Assembly (NCBI RefSeq): GCF_964204645.1
Contig: NC_134035.1
Coordinates: forward strand, 3,424,001 to 3,488,000
Reading direction: 5' to 3'
Source: Tubulanus polymorphus
Taxonomy: Eukaryota; Nemertea; Palaeonemertea; Tubulaniformes; Tubulanidae
Length of the DNA: 64,000 nucleotides
Part shown: in pieces, positions 58,810-64,000 of the stretch
Position numbering within the stretch: the first letter of the stretch is position 1
Layout: every line of letters starts with the position of its first letter
Notes under the pieces: generated by a model
The model's database searches: none
Seen by the model: the letters and a program-made list of their open reading frames with translations, nothing else
What the model was told of the DNA's origin: nothing
Program-made: the position numbers and the translations under genes

Positions 58810-60159
58810 GATTCTCTTTGTTGTTCTATGACAAGTCTCCAGCATTGGTTAAGAAACAAACTTTGAATCCATAATCAAGACTTCTATCGATCATGATCAG
58901 GCAAATCTGTAATAACTCCTACTACAATACGATATAATATAATACAATATCTTCTTATGCATAAAATATTGTGAACATTTACATAATCAGTTATGATACT
59001 TCGCTAGCCCAGCAATGCCTAAAGGCTACAAAGCTGGTGAAAGTAGCTGCAAGGTAACAAGAACAGAGAACAGTCTTCTGCGTAGCACCATCATTGATAA
59101 GCTACCTTAGGGAAGTATACACAGAATTGAAAAGCTACCAGCATGTAGGAGAATTTAGCCAATCGAATTACGAGTTTTATCAGCTTTAGCCAATCGAATT
59201 GTCTGTTTTGACGTGACCTTGATAGTCAACACTGTTAAATGCAAATTGCAAGTAATAATGTACTATGCGGTATCACACCTGGGAATTGGGGTACCACCAG
59301 CATGACGCAATTCATATATTTTTGATGCATTCTAGATGATTAGCTGATGACTCTTTTTAAAATTTCAAACTTCACGAATGTATCTTTTTTACGATGCTAG
59401 TTATATTTTCACACGTATTAGTAGTAGTAGTCGTAACATTTTATTTGGAATCTGATTTGTTTTTCTTATTGTTGTTATAACTTGACTTTACTATCATTCA
59501 CATCTTTATCAAATCTTGCTATCTCTTGCAAATGCAGCTATGCAATTTAAGCTTCATATTTTCATTATCTAGTAACTTTTTATTAGAGTAACTTTTTTCA
59601 TATTGATCTATTTTCTATCTTTCCCTTATTCTCTTTTACTTCAACTTCTATAATTCTACCTTCTACCTTTCTTCGATGATCAGGGAGAAGATCTCTAAAA
59701 TTTGTAGCCTAACTGCGTTAATATTAATTCAAGTTTTTGGTGAAGCAATGGTCTCTCTCCTCTCTCTCTCCTCTCACTCCTCTCTTTCCTCTCTCTTTCT
59801 CCTCTCTCACTTTACCCTTTTCAGTGCTTGCTTGGAACAAGTTATTACCATTTCTACAAATTTCGACACCATTATTCACGATATCCATCCTTCTGTCCAC
59901 AGGCGGATGGGCGGGCTCTTTGAATCATACTAGGTATTATATGTATAAACGTACAATAATGTTTGGTTATTCATTATGTGGTAAATATTTTGTTTTTTCT
60001 CTTTTTCCTGCCTGTCGTACCATCAATTATTTTATCATGATTGGTGTACAGGATTTCGAGGTAGGAATACTTATGGGGCATATATATATATATGTATATA
60101 TATATATATGTGTGTATATTTATATATGATATGTATATATGTATATATCGAAACGTAGA

Positions 60160-60167
60160 TGAAGAGT

Positions 60168-60210
<43 letters not shown>
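60160..60210. repeat. (AT)n microsatellite
   Basis: Pure TA dinucleotide run, preceded at 60080-60140 by TATG/TGTA variants. Confidence 0.95.
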
Positions 60211-60211
<1 letters not shown>

Positions 60212-60560
60212 TATTATATGTATGAATATTATTTATACAGCAACGATATCTTCTCGACACCTTTTTTGTTTTTTGTTTCAAATGAATTTTTTTATTATCA
60301 TATCTGAGCACAATAAGTGTACATCCTCTCGGCGGCCTCACCTATTATTATCTACTAATATAAGCTATATCTTGTGTCTATCTATCTATTATTATCATTA
60401 TTATTATAACAATTATTATTATTACTATTATTATATAAATATTGATCGTATTTGGTTGAGATTTTTTTTGGAGTCGCAATTTTTCCAATAAATGTCATTT
60501 GTTTTTTTTTCTAGATTTGTCTTTCCTTTTTTTACAAAAACATTATTACATTAATATCGA

Positions 60561-60562
<2 letters not shown>

Positions 60563-60650
<88 letters not shown>
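60563..60650. repeat. (AT)n microsatellite, long
   Basis: About 44 uninterrupted TA dinucleotides, likely cruciform-prone and polymorphic. Confidence 0.96.
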
Positions 60651-60652
<2 letters not shown>

Positions 60653-63527
60653 ATATATATTTATGCGTTCACTATCATTCAGTCGTTGATTTCTTTTTGC
60701 CGCTTTTGATGTTTTTCGTTTTCTTATGATTATTATGATCACGCACTTAGTACTATTGCCGTGGATTAGTTGTTCGTCGGGCCGCTAGGCGGCGCCGATG
60801 ATCGACCACTTGTGTATGATGTCGCTGCTTGGAAATTTTTGAAAGCTATATTTATGGGAAAAAACCGAAGTCGAAGCTGAGTCATGGTATTAAGGATATT
60901 AAGATTATTGAAGAGGACAGTGGGTTTGACCGGTGACTGGGGACAATGTTTTTTTTTAAGTTCGAAAATTGTATTTACAGATACAAAGCCGGTTTCACAG
61001 TTTGTGGTTGAACTTGATTCGAAACATTTGAAATGAACCCAGGGAAACACAGAAATACGGAATCAAACATGTTATAGAACCCCTATAACCCCTATTCTTC
61101 TGAAACCACGTTTCTCATTTCTCGTACAAATGCACACGGCACAGAAAAACGCTCGGAAATATGTTTCTGTGTCCTGTTTCAGTGTTTCCCTATGTATCGT
61201 GCATTGGGGCTCTGAGAGTCGTATCAACTAAAAACTGGGGGATCGGCTCCAGGTTTATATATACACATACATATACAGGGTGATAGTGGCATTAATTAGG
61301 AGACTTCTACTAGTATGAATATCTGTTCCTCCCGTATAGAGTGGTATAAGGTATATAAACACTAGCAGACATTGTACTTCATTCGTTCGTCCGTTCGTCT
61401 TTCGATCATTTCGTAAATCTACATCTGTTATGATCGAAAAACTTTTCTTCCCGTTCTTCCGTTTGTCATCCGTGTTTTATTACTTTGTCATTGTTCGTCG
61501 TCACCGATGATATGACTTCGGCGCACTTAACATACGTAAGTCTTCTTTCAACCTCATCGACGATTGCGTGTGTTATTTAGTCAAACGTATGTGGTCGTGT
61601 ATGTCGTCGTGTATGTGGTGCGTGCGTGCTGTCGTGTTGTCGTCGTCGTCTCTTTCCTCCTTGATCGTGCGTCGCGCAAGAAACGATGATTTTACTCAAG
61701 AAGAAGAACGATGATTAACTCTTTGACAATCGTAACTATTTGGTTCTCTTTATGCGCGGTATAAATTTCTCCCGGCAGACACGATTTTACTGTCTGACAA
61801 AAATAATATCTGTGACGTGAATATTTCAGAAGTGGCATCTTAATTGAATTTCTTGCGCATTCTTATGTTTACAGGTTTGAAGCAAGGGCGAAACCTGAAT
61901 TATGGCAAATTGATAAGATCATTCTTTCAAAATAAAGGACTTTATGAAGTGTCCTTAAAGGGATATTCAAAATTTAAAGCAATCAGGGTCTTGTGAGAGC
62001 GCCTGGTTATGTTGTGTAATGTCAAACAATGACAAATTTAGCTGATTGTCAAAGAGTTAATCTGCAAAATATGGTTGATGAACCTGCTTAATACATGGTA
62101 AAGCTTGGAAAGAACCCATATCTTATCTAGTAAAAACTTCATGGTTTTCATACCTGAAACTAGGAGTTGAACTTCTGCGTGTTACTGGTAAGTGGGGCCT
62201 CCTGCGTGTCTGAGGGCGTTTAGGTGGTCGAAACAACTTCCCCAATTGATGAAGTCAGAAGGCCACGCACATCCTCACAATTCATCTCCTGATGTGTATT
62301 GTCTCGAAAGCTTTGTACCTTCGTAAAAGGTCCACTTATCAACCTACCCTTGGGACATTGCTGGTACGAGCGTGGAAGTGATATGTCCAGATCCTCAATC
62401 ACGCTCTGGAAGAATAAGACTTTGTGTCTAAACTATGCTAAATGGGCACTTTGAACACCTGCTATATCGTGCTCTTGTTATTATGGTAGGAATAGGTTTT
62501 CACTTGAAAAATGTAAAGGCTATAAAAGAAATCCTTTGCCGATCATTATTTCATTGCATTCATTACTTAATAGTTCAAATTCATATTTTGTCGACAGCCA
62601 GATCCAGGAATTCTTTGTTCAAAATTGTAATTTTCGAAGTAGCACGGTGTGACTTTGAATAATGCGAAACCGATTCGACATTCAAAGTAATTGCATTTAA
62701 ATGTCTGTTAGTTTTTAGAAACCCACTGATTTAGATGATGATATTAACATGGCATTGATGCCTTTAAATGAGTAGCGAAACCTCGTTATTTTGCCACCAA
62801 AGTATGTTAAGCAACATGTTTGCCCATCGGTGGTCAAACATAATAATAGATTTACATAACAACCCTCAAAGTTTGTAAATACCTTGATTATCTTATGTTG
62901 TTGTATGCCTAGTCTCCTGTTCTGGTTGGCAGAGCATTAGTTACCAGTACTGGAATAGGGGTTCCAGTGCACCGGTTACTTATTGAACTGTAACAGGGCG
63001 TCCAGCGCACGTTCTCGGGATCTGGCTACTACGTTTTCTCTTTCATTCGTTTTTTTTCCACATAAGTTTGCTTTATGCGCATTTTCAATTTTTCATTTTT
63101 TCCTCTTCATTCCCCTGATTCGTTCTTTGCGTTTTATTGCGTGCTTTTCCTTTCTATCGTGGCAAAGCGTAGTCATGTCATTTTTACGCCCCCCACCGTT
63201 GGCACAACGTGCAAAGTTTTCATTTAAAGATCCAAGCATTTTCTACAAAATAATTCCTTTCGTTTGCTATCTTTGGTGGCATTTCTTTGCCACTGAATAC
63301 ACGTGGTACCTTTCTTCGCCAATTGCTTTGCTTCATTGTTGTTTGTTTATCTCGTTGACCCTGTTCTTTATCGTTTTTTTTCTTGTCGATTCTTTAGTTC
63401 ATCACGTCTGTCATCCTGTCACCAATCCTTGGATAGTTTACCTACACATCTCACTCACATTACCAGTTAGAGTGCACCAGTTGCTTTCATGAATTCATTG
63501 AAGATCACATTTTTGGTATCTTCCCAG

Positions 63528-63865
63528 TTGTACAAATCCCAGTTTTACAATTCACATTTGTGCGGGATTTGTCCCAGACAATGTCGTGTTGTGCGAGGAT
63601 ATGTTCGAGTTGTCCAATCGCCAGTTGTACAAAACCATGAACAACCCTAATGATAAGTTGGAGTAGATCTGTTGATATTATACAGGATAGCCATGTTCGC
63701 TCTACATTATTCGGAAAGTTCTATGTTTAGGCCGTTCCTATTTAGAATGGACCAAGCATATTTGCACAAGTCTCATCCAAAAGACCCGTTCCATCTAAGG
63801 ACCGACCATTTCATCATCAGGCATGTTCGCGGTCTTGTACAACTGGCAATTGGACAACTGAAGCA
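63528..63865. mobile_element. Possible foldback element with GTTGTACAA arms
   Basis: GTTGTCCAATCGCCAGTTGT followed by ACAA at 63612-63635 is inverted as TTGTACAACTGGCAATTGGA at about 63835-63858. CCCAGTTGTACAAATCCCAG upstream is a further partial copy. A 'GGACCAAGCATA' MITE fragment lies inside. Confidence 0.55.
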
Positions 63866-63957
63866 AATCCATGTATGGATAGCAATTGCGCTGCTGGGAT
63901 TTATGCAAACGTTTATATCATGGCGTTTCTTTACACTTGAATTCATTTACAACCCAG

Positions 63958-64000
63958 TCTCATTAAGTCCTATTGAGTCTTATTGAGTCTTATTAAGTCT
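63958..64000. repeat. Short tandem repeat running off the window
   Basis: About 11-bp units of the form TATTGAGTCTT / CATTAAGTCC, at least four, cut by the window edge. Confidence 0.7.

Larger units (their letters stand above)
55928..64000. other. MADD 3' intron or downstream DNA: no exon recognised
   Basis: About 8 kb without a supportable gene. It contains foldback elements (56180-56285, 58697-58809, 63528-63865), CT-rich runs (57930-57965, 59750-59815), and a block at 58050-58340 with TATACAAATTTGAAATTAG and its inverse. (AT)n tracts lie at 60160-60210 and 60563-60650, and AT-rich low-complexity DNA around 60340-60540. A hydrophobic open stretch at 62983-63492 starts at a TTG and has no recognised homology. 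I found no match for the terminal MADD exon. Confidence 0.6.

Noticed and set aside
62983-63492. A 169-codon hydrophobic frame near the right end
   Set aside because: Begins at TTG, sits in T-rich low-complexity DNA, and matches no known membrane protein pattern. Likely chance.

Overview
This window is nuclear DNA from a eukaryote, almost certainly a marine invertebrate animal and plausibly a spiralian such as a mollusc, annelid or brachiopod. That placement is inference: it rests on animal-specific genes with many small exons and GT-AG introns, CpG-rich coding against AT-rich introns, and a high density of short non-autonomous transposons and minisatellites. No bacterial, organellar or viral gene organisation is seen.

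Layout. (1) Positions 570-13011, minus strand: a complete CECR2 orthologue. Sixteen coding exons join in phase into about 1170 residues, with a DDT domain, AT-hook-like and acidic regions, and a bromodomain. It ends without the long proline-rich tail of the human protein. (2) 14296-17472, minus strand: a complete HTATIP2/TIP30 orthologue. Six exons encode about 275 residues. The first exon encodes a hydrophobic N-terminal segment that the main human form lacks. (3) 18528 to beyond the window, plus strand: the Rab3 GEF MADD/DENN. Twenty-six coding exons were found, ending at 55927 (1569 codons, all phases consistent). They cover the DENN module, the variable linker, the death domain and most of the C-terminal PH-like region. 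The terminal exon was not found before 64000. HTATIP2 and MADD are head to head, about 1.05 kb apart. CECR2 and HTATIP2 are tandem on the minus strand.

Repeats. The introns are crowded with repeats. A 69-bp minisatellite forms three arrays (1-490, 23675-25200, 38452-39210). A 53-bp minisatellite fills a CECR2 intron. A piggyBac-like MITE family with TTAA targets has seven copies, and at least five other TIR or foldback MITE families are present. There are also a tRNA-like SINE pair, a dead non-LTR reverse transcriptase fragment, and several (AT)n tracts.

Most interesting signals. Three unrelated intronic repeats can each be folded into a hammerhead-ribozyme-like core with different but compensating stems; one is a 67-bp tandem array. 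The two 69-bp arrays inside MADD are in opposite orientation and flank exons 4-9, so they could pair in the pre-mRNA. The 3' end of the MADD death-domain exon, with its splice donor, is tandemly copied, giving an in-frame alternative donor. A second duplicated MADD exon looks like a dead or poison exon. One MITE copy shows a tandem array growing from its interior.
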